From Aminobacterium mobile DSM 12262 (GTDB lineage: Bacteria > Synergistota > Synergistia > Synergistales > Aminobacteriaceae): a stretch of DNA of 64,000 nucleotides. Below are positions 28,130-37,293 of this stretch, piece by piece (the first letter of the stretch is position 1; the number at the start of each line of letters is the position of its first letter). The DNA lies in the NCBI RefSeq assembly GCF_000526395.1, contig NZ_JAFZ01000001.1, forward strand, positions 744,001 through 808,000, given 5' to 3'. The position numbers and the translations under genes are program-made. Under the pieces are notes generated by a model. The model worked only from the letters and a program-made list of their open reading frames with translations. It did no database searches and was not told the DNA's origin.

Positions 28130-28576
28130 ATGAAAGTAATCCTAAAACAGGATATAGCGAAATTAGGAAATAAAGGAGATCTTATAGAGGTATCTGACGG
28201 ATATAGCCGAAACTACTTGATCCCACGAGGTTTGGCGGAAGAAGCGACTCCTTCGAGGCTGAGCGAATGGAAGCAAGATATGAAGGCTCGGGAAAAGAAA
28301 GAAGAGAAGATGCTGGCGGAGGCTCAGGAGATGAGTCGTCACTTGCAGGGGAAACAGGTAGTAGTTAAAGCGAGTGCAGGTGAGTCAGGAAAGCTTTTTG
28401 GGAGCGTTACAAATGCTCATGTAGAAGAGGCACTAAAAAAACAACTAAAGGTTTCTATCGATAAAAAAGATATAAAGCTTGATGAAACCATTCGGAATAC
28501 GGGGGAATATTCTTTCACGGTTAAGCTCTATCAAGGAGTGGAAGCTCGAATGACCGTAAAAGTTGAGGCGGAATAG
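28130..28576 (+). CDS. rplI: 50S ribosomal protein L9
   Basis: 148 residues. MKVILKQDIAKLGNKGDLIE and SDGYSRNYLIPRGLA form the N-terminal RNA-binding domain. A long connecting helix (about residues 40-75) and a C-terminal domain follow, the standard two-lobed L9. The ATG at 28130 is preceded by AGGAGGGAG. dnaB starts 3 bases after its stop. Confidence 0.97.
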   Translation: MKVILKQDIAKLGNKGDLIEVSDGYSRNYLIPRGLAEEATPSRLSEWKQDMKAREKKEEKMLAEAQEMSRHLQGKQVVVKASAGESGKLFGSVTNAHVEEALKKQLKVSIDKKDIKLDETIRNTGEYSFTVKLYQGVEARMTVKVEAE

Positions 28577-28578
28577 CG

Positions 28579-29931
28579 GTGGCAGAAAACATATATGATC
28601 GAGTACCCCCTACAAGTCTCGATGCGGAGCGTGCTGTTTTAGGAGCTTGTCTCGTAGACAGGGAAGCATTGAACCAGGTTATGGAGGTCTTGGTCCCTAA
28701 CGATTTTTATGATCTTGTGCACCGATTGGCGTTTGAGGTTATCTGCGATATGGCTCAGCGTGGCAAACCGGTTGACCCCCTTACCTTTCTCGAAGAAGTT
28801 GCCAAACGGGAGTTCGATAAAAAAATAGGGGGACAACCCTTTATCGCTGGATTGGTAGATGGCGTCACCACTACTGCAAATGCTGAATATTATGCTCTTA
28901 TCGTTAAAGATAAATCTATTCACCGTCGGCTCATTTCTGCAGGGAATAAAATAGTTCGGCTAGGCTATTCTGAAGAGCTGGAAATTGATGAGATTCTGGA
29001 AGAGGCGGAGAAATCTGTCTTTGAAATAGCTCAGAACAGGAACAGAACAAATTTCAGGGCTGTTTCAGATGTTCTGGGCAAGACCTTCCAAATGATAGAG
29101 GAACAGTATCGGAAGTCAGACCAGGATGTAACAGGGTACAGCACTGGCTTTTATCAATTCGATCGAATGGTTGGAGGGCTCCAGCCAGGGAGCCTCAATA
29201 TTCTTGCAGCCCGTCCTTCTATGGGAAAAACAGCTCTTGCTCTGAATATGGCTCAACATGGAGGCGTGGAGCAAAAAACCCCCATTTTGATCTTTAGCTT
29301 GGAAATGAGTGCAGAGCAGTTGGTGCAGCGAATGCTAGGTTCTGAGGCTAAAGTGAATATCCACGATATACGAAACGGATCTTTTTCAGATGGCGATTGG
29401 GAAAAATTGGCAGATGCTGCCGGGCGTCTGACCCAGGCTCCCATCTTTATAGACGATAGTTCCATGCTGTCTACTTTAGAGTTTAGAGCACGGGCACGAC
29501 GATTTAAAGCTCGTTTTGAGAACGTGGGGCTTATAGTAGTGGACTACTTGCAGCTTATGAGCTTTTCCCGGCGTATTGACAGTAAACAGCAGGAGGTAGC
29601 TGAAATATCCAGAGCTCTGAAGGGTGTAGCTCGAGAGCTGGAGGTACCTGTTCTAGCCCTTTCACAGCTTTCGAGAGCTGTGGAGCAGCGAACAGATAAA
29701 ATGCCTCAACTATCAGACCTTCGAGATAGTGGAGCCATTGAGCAGGATGCGGATCTGGTTCTTCTCCTTTATAGGCCGGGGTATTATGATAGCGCTGGTT
29801 CACCGGAAGAGGAGGATAATCGGGCCACTGTACGTATCGCTAAGCATCGTAATGGGCCTACTGGAGATGTGGACTTAGTATTCCTGAAGGAATATACACG
29901 ATTTGTTAATGCAGAGCGAACCTTTATTTAG
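28579..29931 (+). CDS. dnaB: Replicative DNA helicase DnaB
   Basis: 450 residues. An N-terminal helical domain (VPPTSLDAERAVLGACLVDR) is followed by the RecA-like motor with Walker A ARPSMGKTA, Walker B LIVVDYLQLM and SQLSRAVEQR. DnaB unwinds DNA at the fork and loads via DnaC/DnaI-type proteins. The start is a GTG at 28579. There is no intein or insertion. The rplI-dnaB order is conserved in many bacteria. Confidence 0.97.
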   Translation: MAENIYDRVPPTSLDAERAVLGACLVDREALNQVMEVLVPNDFYDLVHRLAFEVICDMAQRGKPVDPLTFLEEVAKREFDKKIGGQPFIAGLVDGVTTTANAEYYALIVKDKSIHRRLISAGNKIVRLGYSEELEIDEILEEAEKSVFEIAQNRNRTNFRAVSDVLGKTFQMIEEQYRKSDQDVTGYSTGFYQFDRMVGGLQPGSLNILAARPSMGKTALALNMAQHGGVEQKTPILIFSLEMSAEQLVQRMLGSEAKVNIHDIRNGSFSDGDWEKLADAAGRLTQAPIFIDDSSMLSTLEFRARARRFKARFENVGLIVVDYLQLMSFSRRIDSKQQEVAEISRALKGVARELEVPVLALSQLSRAVEQRTDKMPQLSDLRDSGAIEQDADLVLLLYRPGYYDSAGSPEEEDNRATVRIAKHRNGPTGDVDLVFLKEYTRFVNAERTFI

Positions 29932-29970
29932 AGTTATTGTGTTATGTCTGATTTGTGGAGGAGCAGCGGA

Positions 29971-30903
29971 ATGGCAGGTATGATGAATTTCCTTCGCAAC
30001 GAAGCACTGTTACGTGGCGGGAAAAATGAAGAAAAGCCTCGTGGAGGAGAAAAGAAATTTTGTGAATTGCCTGTAGACCTTATTCGGCCTAACCCTATGC
30101 AACCTCGTCTGTATTTCGATGAGAACGAGCTTAACGAACTGGCATCGTCTATAGCTGAACTTGGTGTGATCCAGCCGATTGTTGTATGTGAAGTGGATAA
30201 GGGATATGAACTTATAGTTGGAGAGCGTCGTCTGAGGGCTGCCAAAAAAGTGGGGCTCTCTACAATTCCAGCTATAGTAACTCAGATTACTCCCACTGAC
30301 CAGCAGGTCTTGGCTCTCGTTGAAAATGTCCATAGAAGCAATCTTTCCGCTATAGAAGAAGCCCAGTGCCTTCGAAATATTTTAGATCGCACAGGATGGA
30401 ACCAATCTGTACTTGCTTCCAGACTTGGTTGTTCCCAGTCATCTATAGCGAACAAACTTCGTCTTCTTAAACTTGATGAAGGCGTGCAGAATATGATTAT
30501 GTTTGGGAAGATTGGAGAACGGCAGGCTCGATCCCTTGTAGGGTTGGCTTCTGAACAGCAGGTGCTTCTTGCACAACAGATTGCAGAAGAGAAGCTCAAT
30601 GCGAAAGAAGCGGAAGCGTTAGTTCGCAACAAAAAACAGGCTCTTCGCCCAAAAGATCATGAATCTGTTTCTCGAAAGAGTCGAAGCAAAGGACTTTCCT
30701 TTACAGGCCCAGAAGGTCCTACAGGGGAGCTTTTGAAGGATCTGGCTGTTCTTGTGGAAAGCAATAGGCGCAAAGGGATCCCTGTCATCTGGAAAGTTAA
30801 AGAACTTGCTCAAAGAGAGCTTATAGTTGAAATTACAGTAGACCTCAAAGGACATATAGTCCCAGAAAAAGACAAGGTACATGAACATGGGCTCCCTGAG
30901 TAA
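29971..30903 (+). CDS. ParB/Spo0J/Noc family protein
   Basis: 310 residues. The N-terminal ParB domain includes PNPMQPRLYFDENELNELA and the CTP-binding GERRLRAAKK motif; ENVHRSNLSAIEEAQ and the helix-turn-helix LASRLGCSQSSIANKLRLL follow. ParB binds parS sites, loads as a CTP-dependent clamp, and aids chromosome segregation. No parA adjoins it, so a Noc-like or other ParB paralogue role is possible. The ATG at 29971 follows GGAGGAG; an upstream ATG at 29944 lacks a binding site. A terminator-like hairpin follows. Confidence 0.85.
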   Translation: MAGMMNFLRNEALLRGGKNEEKPRGGEKKFCELPVDLIRPNPMQPRLYFDENELNELASSIAELGVIQPIVVCEVDKGYELIVGERRLRAAKKVGLSTIPAIVTQITPTDQQVLALVENVHRSNLSAIEEAQCLRNILDRTGWNQSVLASRLGCSQSSIANKLRLLKLDEGVQNMIMFGKIGERQARSLVGLASEQQVLLAQQIAEEKLNAKEAEALVRNKKQALRPKDHESVSRKSRSKGLSFTGPEGPTGELLKDLAVLVESNRRKGIPVIWKVKELAQRELIVEITVDLKGHIVPEKDKVHEHGLPE

Positions 30904-32644
30904 CGGATTTATAGAATATAACAAGAACAAGCCCTCGTTCAAAACAGAGGGCTTGTCTTTTTGTTGTTTTTTAATTCTTCTCGTAGTACCCAATATGGTT
31001 TTTTCGGGAGAGTTCTGGTATCAGACCCTTCATCCTATGAAGTGGGTCGTAACTCTTGTTCCTCTCTGCATAATGCTTTTCTTTGCTTTTATAAAGAGCT
31101 TTGCCGAGAGGGCAAGAGGTTTCTTATGGGATTCTTTTTCTCTTATTGCGACATTTTTTCTTATATTTTTGTCCCTCCAGCCCCTTTGGATCCCTATCTC
31201 TTCGTGGTCTACATACCTTCTTGCCTGGTTTTCCTTTGCCGCCCTATGGCTTCTTTATATCATAACGTTTAACATTTTTAATGAGACGTGGCTTCCGTGG
31301 ATTTTTTTAAGCAGCGGCTTGGCAGGGGCCGTAAGTGTTTTTTTTGCAGAACTTCAAATTCACTCGTTACATAAACCCTTCTTTTTTATTCTTCAAACCC
31401 CAGGACATTACATAGCCAATACAGGACAACAAAACATGCTTGCCCTCTGGTTGGCTATTTGCTCATTGAATCTCATGTTCCTTTTTCTCTACGTACCGGC
31501 TTTTTCAAAGAAGGGATGGGATTTACCACGAGACGGCATTCTAATTCTTCTTTTGGCTGTAACAGAGTGGGGGCTATGGAACACTACTAGCCGTTCCGCT
31601 ATCTTCGGAATCATATCGGGATTGTTGTTTATGGGCATAGGGGTGTGGTGTTCTGGAAATAAGGATATAAAACGAAGGGCGTTATGTATTATTTTGATTT
31701 TCTTCGCTATTATGACAGCCACTGTGGAATTAAATGAAGGGCGCATTGGAACATTAAAAGATAAATTTAGAGATATAGTTGAAAACCCCACATCTGTGGG
31801 GCAAAGAGACAGCATTTGGCTTACATCGTGGTATATGTTTCGTCAACATCCCTTTCGCGGTGTAGGGTTGGGACATTATAAATGGAACTATCTTAAAGCG
31901 CAGGGGGCGATGCTAGAAGAGCATCCAGAGAAGAAATGGCAGTATACATATTGGGCTCACAATGAATTTCTTCAATGGTTATGTGAAACAGGAGTTGTGG
32001 GAGGTGCTCTTCTTTTTACCGTCGTTTGTTGGTGGTTTTGTCACTTTGTTTCTGTGCTTTATAAAAAGGCTCCCCTTTCCTTAGAAGCATTATGGGGCTC
32101 GTCCCTTGTGGTTCTTTTTGGAGGGACTGCTTTGTGGACCCGTCCCTTTCATCGTATTGAGGATGCTGTCTGGCTGGCTGTGGCTTTAGGAGTTGCGAAC
32201 AGAGATATTCTACAGGAAGAATTTTGTGTTCGTTTTTCTCTGGAGAAAAACCGCTTTATTATGGCCTTGTTCAGTGGAGTGGCTGTAGGCGGTCTTATCT
32301 TTTTGGGGCATGGACTTTATAGTGATAGATTAATAGCAAAGGCTTTTGAAGAAAAAAACATGGCTCTTCAGATGGATTGCCTGAATAGAGCCTCCCAATC
32401 TCTTATGGTTCGTTCCCTGGCTCAAAAAGAGCTTGCCCATCTTCTCCTTGCCTGCGGTGAAGGAGGGCGAGATCCGGAACTTCTTGCCGAAGGACTCAAT
32501 AGGATGTATGCCCTCTTTCAAAAGGAACCTCATGTAAAGGAATTTCGGGTTCTTTTGGATTGGGGTATAAAGCTGGGGAAAAAAGATCTAGTATTTGAAT
32601 TGTCTCGCTATCTTCACCCGTCAGTTCGGGGCACGGTGCCGTAG
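30881..32644 (+). CDS. O-antigen ligase / Wzy polymerase-like membrane protein
   Basis: Up to 587 residues with about ten or more hydrophobic segments. A long loop after the middle segments contains QRDSIWLTSWYMFRQHPFRG and GVGLGHYKWNYL, as in the Wzy_C (O-antigen ligase) family; WAHNEFLQWLCETGVVGG is also characteristic. A soluble tail of about 100 residues looks TPR-like. It probably joins or polymerises surface polysaccharide at the periplasmic face. The frame opens at 30881 inside the parB-like gene, but the hairpin at 30927-30956 falls in it; a start at 30953 (TTG) or 30995 (ATG) is possible. No other polysaccharide genes adjoin. Confidence 0.75.
   Translation: MNMGSLSNGFIEYNKNKPSFKTEGLSFCCFLILLVVPNMVFSGEFWYQTLHPMKWVVTLVPLCIMLFFAFIKSFAERARGFLWDSFSLIATFFLIFLSLQPLWIPISSWSTYLLAWFSFAALWLLYIITFNIFNETWLPWIFLSSGLAGAVSVFFAELQIHSLHKPFFFILQTPGHYIANTGQQNMLALWLAICSLNLMFLFLYVPAFSKKGWDLPRDGILILLLAVTEWGLWNTTSRSAIFGIISGLLFMGIGVWCSGNKDIKRRALCIILIFFAIMTATVELNEGRIGTLKDKFRDIVENPTSVGQRDSIWLTSWYMFRQHPFRGVGLGHYKWNYLKAQGAMLEEHPEKKWQYTYWAHNEFLQWLCETGVVGGALLFTVVCWWFCHFVSVLYKKAPLSLEALWGSSLVVLFGGTALWTRPFHRIEDAVWLAVALGVANRDILQEEFCVRFSLEKNRFIMALFSGVAVGGLIFLGHGLYSDRLIAKAFEEKNMALQMDCLNRASQSLMVRSLAQKELAHLLLACGEGGRDPELLAEGLNRMYALFQKEPHVKEFRVLLDWGIKLGKKDLVFELSRYLHPSVRGTVP
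30927..30963 (+). terminator. Terminator-like hairpin after the parB-like gene
   Basis: ACAAGCCCTC at 30927-30936 pairs perfectly with GAGGGCTTGT at 30947-30956, followed by CTTTTTG. It lies inside the longest open frame of the next gene, which makes that gene's start uncertain. Confidence 0.75.
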
Positions 32645-32664
32645 GTGGCGCCGTGTCTCGAACT
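32623..32664. terminator. Long hairpin between convergent ligase and glutamine synthetase genes
   Basis: AGTTCGGGGCACGG at 32623-32636 pairs with CCGTGTCTCGAACT at 32651-32664 (two G-T wobbles), and an inner GCC/GGC extends it. It covers the ligase stop codon. T tracts are weak, so its strength as a terminator in either direction is uncertain. Confidence 0.65.
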
Positions 32665-32676
32665 GTGAGGTTCTTC

Positions 32677-34791
32677 TTAGGGAATATAGAGAAGTTCCCT
32701 ATATGTAGGATATGGCCATACGCTGCCGGCCGTTATGGATTCCGCCGCATCGCACATCCCTCTGATAGCAGCATCTAGAGGAAGCCCCTCTTCTGTCAGC
32801 ACTTTAGCTTGTTCTTCAAGAGGCATGGAAAGAATTTTTTGCCTTAAATTATCTAAGTGCTCTACTGCCGTATGAAGGCCTGTTTTGAGAGTGCCCAAAC
32901 GCCGAATAAAGTTTTTCCATGGCTCGTCAGCATTATCCATAAGACTTGGATCGATAGCGCTGAAAGCTTGGCTTTCTAATACGAGTTGCTTTGAAAGGGC
33001 GGGTAAAACCCCCTCCCAAACCATAGAGTGTAAAATACCCATCTCGATCTCTACTGTTTTTACATATTGCTCCAGCCGAATTTCGTAATAGGCGGTAATT
33101 TCACGATCGTTCATAATATGAAGATCTGAGAGAAGCTGGCGATGCTCAGGGACCAAGTAAAGAGCGAGGGCCTCTTGAGTGTTATGAGCTATAATGAGTC
33201 CTCTCTTACGAGCTTCCTCATACCATTCCTGGCTATAGGCGTTCCCTTCAAATCGAATATTACGGCTTTCCCGAGCCGCATACCGCACTGCTTCCAGAGC
33301 TGCATCTATCACATCGCCATTGCCAATTCTCGACTCGATCATAGAGCAGATTTGGTCGAGCCCCCAGGCCCAGATGGCCAAAATCATTGTAAGAGGCCCT
33401 GCTATAGATTGGGAGGCGCCAGGTGCTCGAAATTCAAATTTATTCCCTGTGAAAGCAAGGGGAGCCGTTCTGTTGCGGTCAGTGTTGTCTGTTGTAATTT
33501 CAGGCAGACGGCTGAGTCCCAAATCGATAAGTCCCTTGCTGGGGAAAGCATCTGGCAAGCCCTGTTCGATGCGGTCCAAAATCATAGAAAGGGTATCGCC
33601 CAGATAGGCGCTTATAATTGCAGGTGGCGCTTCGTTTCCCCCAAGGCGATGCATGTTCCCGGGAGAAGCGATAGAGGCTCGCAACAGGCCACTGTATCGT
33701 GATAATCCGAGAAGAAAGGCCGAAAGAAATGTAAGAAATTGAATGTTTCTTCTCTGATTAGACGATGGCTTCAGGATGTTTTTCCCATCACTATCCTGAA
33801 TGGAGAAATTTATATGTTTTCCACTCCCGTTCAGTCCGGCGAAGGGTTTTTCGTGGAGCAGAAGCATGAGATCATGGCGGCGGGCCATCTTTCTTAATGT
33901 TTCCATAATAAGCTGATTTTGATCGCACGACAAATTTGCTTCCGCATGTTGAGGTGCAAATTCGAACTGGCAGGGGGCAGCTTCGTTATGGCGGGTAGTA
34001 ATAACGACACCGAGACGATACAGGTCTCTCTCCACGTCTTCCATATAAGAGAGAACTCGAGGAGGAATAGCTCCCAGATAGTGATCCTCCATCTGTTGCC
34101 CTTTGGGAGGTTGGCAGCCTATAATTGTTCGACCGCAGAATTGGAGGTCAGGACGTTTTCTTGCCCCTGCTCCGTCAATAAGAAAAAATTCTTGCTCAGC
34201 CCCTACAGTTACCTTGGCCCATTTAAGTCCCCGATTCCCGAAAAGCTTAAGGAGGCGCAACGCTCTGGTTTCCACAGCGTCCAATGCTTTCATCATGGGA
34301 GTTTTCAAATCTAATGGCGTACCGTCGTAGGATATAAATACTGACGGAATACAAAGGGTACCACCTTTTTTACTTGTTACAATGAAGGCCGGGCTTGTAG
34401 GGTCCCAGGCGCTGTACCCTCTGGCCTCGAAGGTAGAACGAATTCCTCCTGATGGGAAAGAAGACGCGTCAGGCTCGCTTTGTACAAGTTCCTTTCCCTT
34501 AAAAGACTCCATGGGAAGCCCATTTTCGTCCGCAACCAAAAAGGCGGTATGTTTTTCTGCCGTCAATTCTGTACGGGGATGGAACCAGTGCGTGTAGTGT
34601 GTAGCGCCTTTAGATAATGCCCATTCTTTCATGGCGGCAGCGACCATATCGGCAATGCTTGAATCTAATTTTTGTCCCCCCTCAATGGAAGCGATAAGGG
34701 CGTCGTAGACATCCCGGGGGAGGCGTTCTCTCATAGCCCGTCGATCAAATACGTACATTCCAAAAATATCCCGTGGCTTATCGTATGTCAT
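32677..34791 (-). CDS. glnN: Glutamine synthetase type III
   Basis: 704 residues, the typical length of type III glutamine synthetase and far longer than type I. The N-terminal region (DIFGMYVFDRRAMRERLP) is specific for GSIII. VTVGAEQEFFLID, TRHNEAAPCQFEFAPQHAEA and FAGLNGSGKHINFSI hold the metal- and ATP-site residues. It makes glutamine from glutamate and ammonia. The ATG at 34791 follows AAGGAGGAAAG on the minus strand. It is monocistronic, with its own promoter. No PII gene adjoins. GSIII is frequent in anaerobes such as Bacteroides and in cyanobacteria. Confidence 0.94.
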   Translation of the reverse strand: MTYDKPRDIFGMYVFDRRAMRERLPRDVYDALIASIEGGQKLDSSIADMVAAAMKEWALSKGATHYTHWFHPRTELTAEKHTAFLVADENGLPMESFKGKELVQSEPDASSFPSGGIRSTFEARGYSAWDPTSPAFIVTSKKGGTLCIPSVFISYDGTPLDLKTPMMKALDAVETRALRLLKLFGNRGLKWAKVTVGAEQEFFLIDGAGARKRPDLQFCGRTIIGCQPPKGQQMEDHYLGAIPPRVLSYMEDVERDLYRLGVVITTRHNEAAPCQFEFAPQHAEANLSCDQNQLIMETLRKMARRHDLMLLLHEKPFAGLNGSGKHINFSIQDSDGKNILKPSSNQRRNIQFLTFLSAFLLGLSRYSGLLRASIASPGNMHRLGGNEAPPAIISAYLGDTLSMILDRIEQGLPDAFPSKGLIDLGLSRLPEITTDNTDRNRTAPLAFTGNKFEFRAPGASQSIAGPLTMILAIWAWGLDQICSMIESRIGNGDVIDAALEAVRYAARESRNIRFEGNAYSQEWYEEARKRGLIIAHNTQEALALYLVPEHRQLLSDLHIMNDREITAYYEIRLEQYVKTVEIEMGILHSMVWEGVLPALSKQLVLESQAFSAIDPSLMDNADEPWKNFIRRLGTLKTGLHTAVEHLDNLRQKILSMPLEEQAKVLTEEGLPLDAAIRGMCDAAESITAGSVWPYPTYRELLYIP

Positions 34792-34846
34792 GTGCTTTCC
34801 TCCTTAAGAAACAAAAACATGTCCGGATAGAAAAAATAATGGAGAG

Positions 34847-34876
34847 GTTATAGCACTTTATGGGAGTGGTCGTCAA
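34847..34876 (-). promoter_or_regulatory. Promoter of the glutamine synthetase gene
   Basis: On the minus strand TTGACG (34876-34871) and TATAAC (34852-34847) are spaced by 18 bases, about 55 bases ahead of the glnN start. Confidence 0.75.
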
Positions 34877-35126
34877 TAGTTTTTATAAAATTAATGTTTA
34901 TAATGCAGATATAGTTGCTAAAAAGATCTTAAAATAGTTTTTTTGCATATATATTGTTGGTCAGAAGCAGTTTTTATGGGGTTTCCTTTGAATGGAGTCG
35001 TAAAAAAGAGGGGTAGGATCCTTTCATTCCATATACTTCATTTTTTCGGGAGAGAAGAAACTTTTGGTGTAAAATCAAACAATATATATTTCGTTTTTTG
35101 GAAGAATGAAAGGAGATGGAGATGCA
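34877..35126. other. AT-rich intergenic region between divergent glnN and queD
   Basis: The 34792-35126 interval holds the glnN leader and promoter on the minus strand and then AT-rich DNA up to queD. I see no gene, riboswitch signature or strong hairpin in it. TAAAAT at 35071-35076 could be a -10 box for queD but lacks a matching -35. Confidence 0.6.
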
Positions 35127-35495
35127 ATGTTTCTGAAGAAGGAATTCACCTTCGATGCAGCTCATAACTTGGTTCACTATAAAGGGAAGTGCGAGAAGCT
35201 CCATGGGCATACATACCGCCTTGTTGTGACTATAGAGGGAACTCCAGATCACGAAGGGATGGTTATAGATTTTTGTGAACTCTCGTCTCTTGTTAAGGAA
35301 CGAGTGCTTTCCCGTCTCGATCATTCGTATATTAACGATTTTATTCCTCAGCCTACGGCAGAAAATATTGCCTTGTGGGTGTGGAACCAGTTAGAGGAAG
35401 TGTTACGCTACCCACATTGTTGTCTTGTTGAGATAGAGGTCTGGGAGACGGCTACCAGTGGCGTTATTCTGAGAAAGGAAGATGTCTATGCGTGA
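35127..35495 (+). CDS. queD: 6-carboxytetrahydropterin synthase QueD
   Basis: 122 residues, PTPS fold. FDAAHNL gives zinc ligand His13; CEKLHGHTYRL gives catalytic Cys22 and zinc ligands His26 and His28; PTAENIALWVW is near the C-terminus. The Cys-x3-His-Gly-His spacing is the QueD form. QueD makes 6-carboxytetrahydropterin from dihydroneopterin triphosphate in queuosine synthesis. I start at the ATG at 35127 after AAAGGAGATGGAG; the frame opens at 35106 in that site. It overlaps folE2, which makes its substrate. Confidence 0.93.
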   Translation: MFLKKEFTFDAAHNLVHYKGKCEKLHGHTYRLVVTIEGTPDHEGMVIDFCELSSLVKERVLSRLDHSYINDFIPQPTAENIALWVWNQLEEVLRYPHCCLVEIEVWETATSGVILRKEDVYA

Positions 35496-36261
35496 TGTGC
35501 AGAGCGAGCGAGACTCTCGTCGTATCCCTATCGACCTTGTAGGAATAAAAGATTTATCATACCCTATTGTTGTTTTGGATAGAGAGCAGAAAGAGCAACA
35601 TACAGTAGCCAATGTTTCTATGGCTGTTTCTCTTCCAGAACATTATAGGGGGACCCATATGAGTCGGTTTATTGAAGTTCTTGAGGAGTTTCAGGGGAAA
35701 GTGACTCTTTCTCAAATGGAGCACATTACGGAACACCTTCGACAGACACTTCGTGCCGATCGGGCCGAGATAACTTTCCAGTTCCCTTATTTTATCCGAC
35801 GCCATGCACCTGTAACGAAAATCCCCAGCTATTCTCGTTATGATGTCATTTTTTGGGCACAGAAAGATTCATCTTTTGATCTTATCACTACTGTTATTGT
35901 GCCTGTACAGACCTTGTGCCCCTGTTCGAGGGAAATCTCTGAATTTGGAGCTCATAACCAACGTGCTCGAATTGAAGTAGCGGCGCGTATGAAAAACTTT
36001 GTATGGATAGAAGAACTTGTAGAAATTGCTGAAAGGTGCGGTTCTGCGCCTCTCCATTCGTTATTGAAGCGTGAGGATGAAAAGTATGTAACTGAACAAG
36101 CGTACCAGAATGCAAAGTTTGTAGAGGATGTTCTTCGTGATACAGCGTTGGAACTAGAGGCAGAGTCTCGAATTTCTTGGTACCGGGTACGAGTGGTGAG
36201 CTCTGAAAGCATTCATAATCACGATGCTTTCGCTGAACTGGAGAGACATGTATCAGGCTAA
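35482..36261 (+). CDS. folE2: GTP cyclohydrolase FolE2 (type IB)
   Basis: 259 residues. VQTLCPCSREISEFGAHNQR carries the catalytic cysteine region of COG1469 enzymes; PSYSRYDV and the SRRIPIDLVGIKDLSYPI start are also typical. It converts GTP to dihydroneopterin triphosphate, the entry to folate and, through QueD, queuosine. It begins inside queD (overlap about 14 bases), so translation is probably coupled. A second ATG at 35488, after AAGGAAG, is the alternative start. The type IB enzyme can use other metals when zinc is scarce. Confidence 0.94.
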   Translation: MSMRDVQSERDSRRIPIDLVGIKDLSYPIVVLDREQKEQHTVANVSMAVSLPEHYRGTHMSRFIEVLEEFQGKVTLSQMEHITEHLRQTLRADRAEITFQFPYFIRRHAPVTKIPSYSRYDVIFWAQKDSSFDLITTVIVPVQTLCPCSREISEFGAHNQRARIEVAARMKNFVWIEELVEIAERCGSAPLHSLLKREDEKYVTEQAYQNAKFVEDVLRDTALELEAESRISWYRVRVVSSESIHNHDAFAELERHVSG

Positions 36262-36300
36262 ACACCCCCTATGCTAAAGGGAGAAGAGAGGAAGATTCCG

Positions 36301-37293
36301 ATGCATATACTTTTTGCGGGGAAATCATTTTTACGATTATGGGATCTTTTGCTCCCAGCCTTTCAGGGACATGAGATGGATGTGGCAGATGATTTGGATC
36401 TGAAAGACAAGCTTCCGTGGGCGGATGTCCTCATTATTCGTCCTATGAGTGTAACGTACGAGCTTCTCAGTAAGGCTCCCCGTTTAAAAATGGTACAGCA
36501 GTGGGGAGTGGGAGTGGAGGGGCTTGATATAGAAGCATGTACCAAGTTGGGAATTTTTGCGTGTAATATTCCTTCCAGGGGGACTGGCAATGCGGAAGGG
36601 GTGGCGGAAATAGCCTTACTCCATATGATGCTTTTAGCGAGGAGATATGCTCGATCCCAGGAAAAAATATCGGAAGGGAAAATCTTTACTCCTCCAGGTA
36701 TAACTCTTTGGGGAAAGAGGGCATGTGTCGTAGGACTGGGGAATTTAGGGCACTGTGTAGTGGAACGTCTTATAGCTTTGGGAATGTCTGTGGTGGGGGT
36801 TAACCGAACGTATCGTCCTGAGTTTCGAGAGTGGGGAATTGAAAGTTTCTACCCTCTAGCGGAAATGGAAAAAGCCCTTCCCGGATGTCATTTTGTAGTG
36901 GTAACCCTAGGGCTGACTTCAGAAACGCAAAATAGTATAGCTGAACCTTTCTTTTACGCCATGGACCGCAATGCTTTTTTTATTAATGTGGCTCGTGGGG
37001 GATTAGTTATACGAGAGGCCTTCGAGAAGGCTATAGAGGAAGAATGGATTGCAGGAGCAGGGTTAGATGTGTTTTGGACAGAACCTCCGTTAGTGACTGA
37101 CCCTATCCTTCATCATCCTCGCATTACTGTCACTCCTCATATAGGCGGGGTAACTGATGCCTCCTTGAAGGGGGCTTTACATTTTGTTGCGGGGAATGTG
37201 GAAAAACTAACGAAAGGAGAGATTCCGCTCTCCTGCCTTAACAGAAAGACACTTCTTACAAAAGAGGGCGTAGCTGAGACAGATGAATTATAG
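36301..37293 (+). CDS. D-isomer-specific 2-hydroxyacid dehydrogenase family protein
   Basis: 330 residues. VVGLGNLGHCVVERL is the Rossmann NAD-binding loop; NVARGGLVIREAFEKAI and HHPRITVTPHIGG contain the catalytic Arg, Glu and His region. The family includes phosphoglycerate, glycerate and 2-ketoacid dehydrogenases; the length excludes the ACT-domain form of SerA. The substrate cannot be read from sequence. The ATG at 36301 follows GAGAGGAAG; the frame opens upstream at 36271. It overlaps the next gene by 11 bases. Confidence 0.88.
   Translation: MHILFAGKSFLRLWDLLLPAFQGHEMDVADDLDLKDKLPWADVLIIRPMSVTYELLSKAPRLKMVQQWGVGVEGLDIEACTKLGIFACNIPSRGTGNAEGVAEIALLHMMLLARRYARSQEKISEGKIFTPPGITLWGKRACVVGLGNLGHCVVERLIALGMSVVGVNRTYRPEFREWGIESFYPLAEMEKALPGCHFVVVTLGLTSETQNSIAEPFFYAMDRNAFFINVARGGLVIREAFEKAIEEEWIAGAGLDVFWTEPPLVTDPILHHPRITVTPHIGGVTDASLKGALHFVAGNVEKLTKGEIPLSCLNRKTLLTKEGVAETDEL

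Noticed and set aside
33142-33702. Plus-strand frames within the glutamine synthetase gene
   Set aside because: They are shadows of the 704-residue GSIII on the opposite strand.
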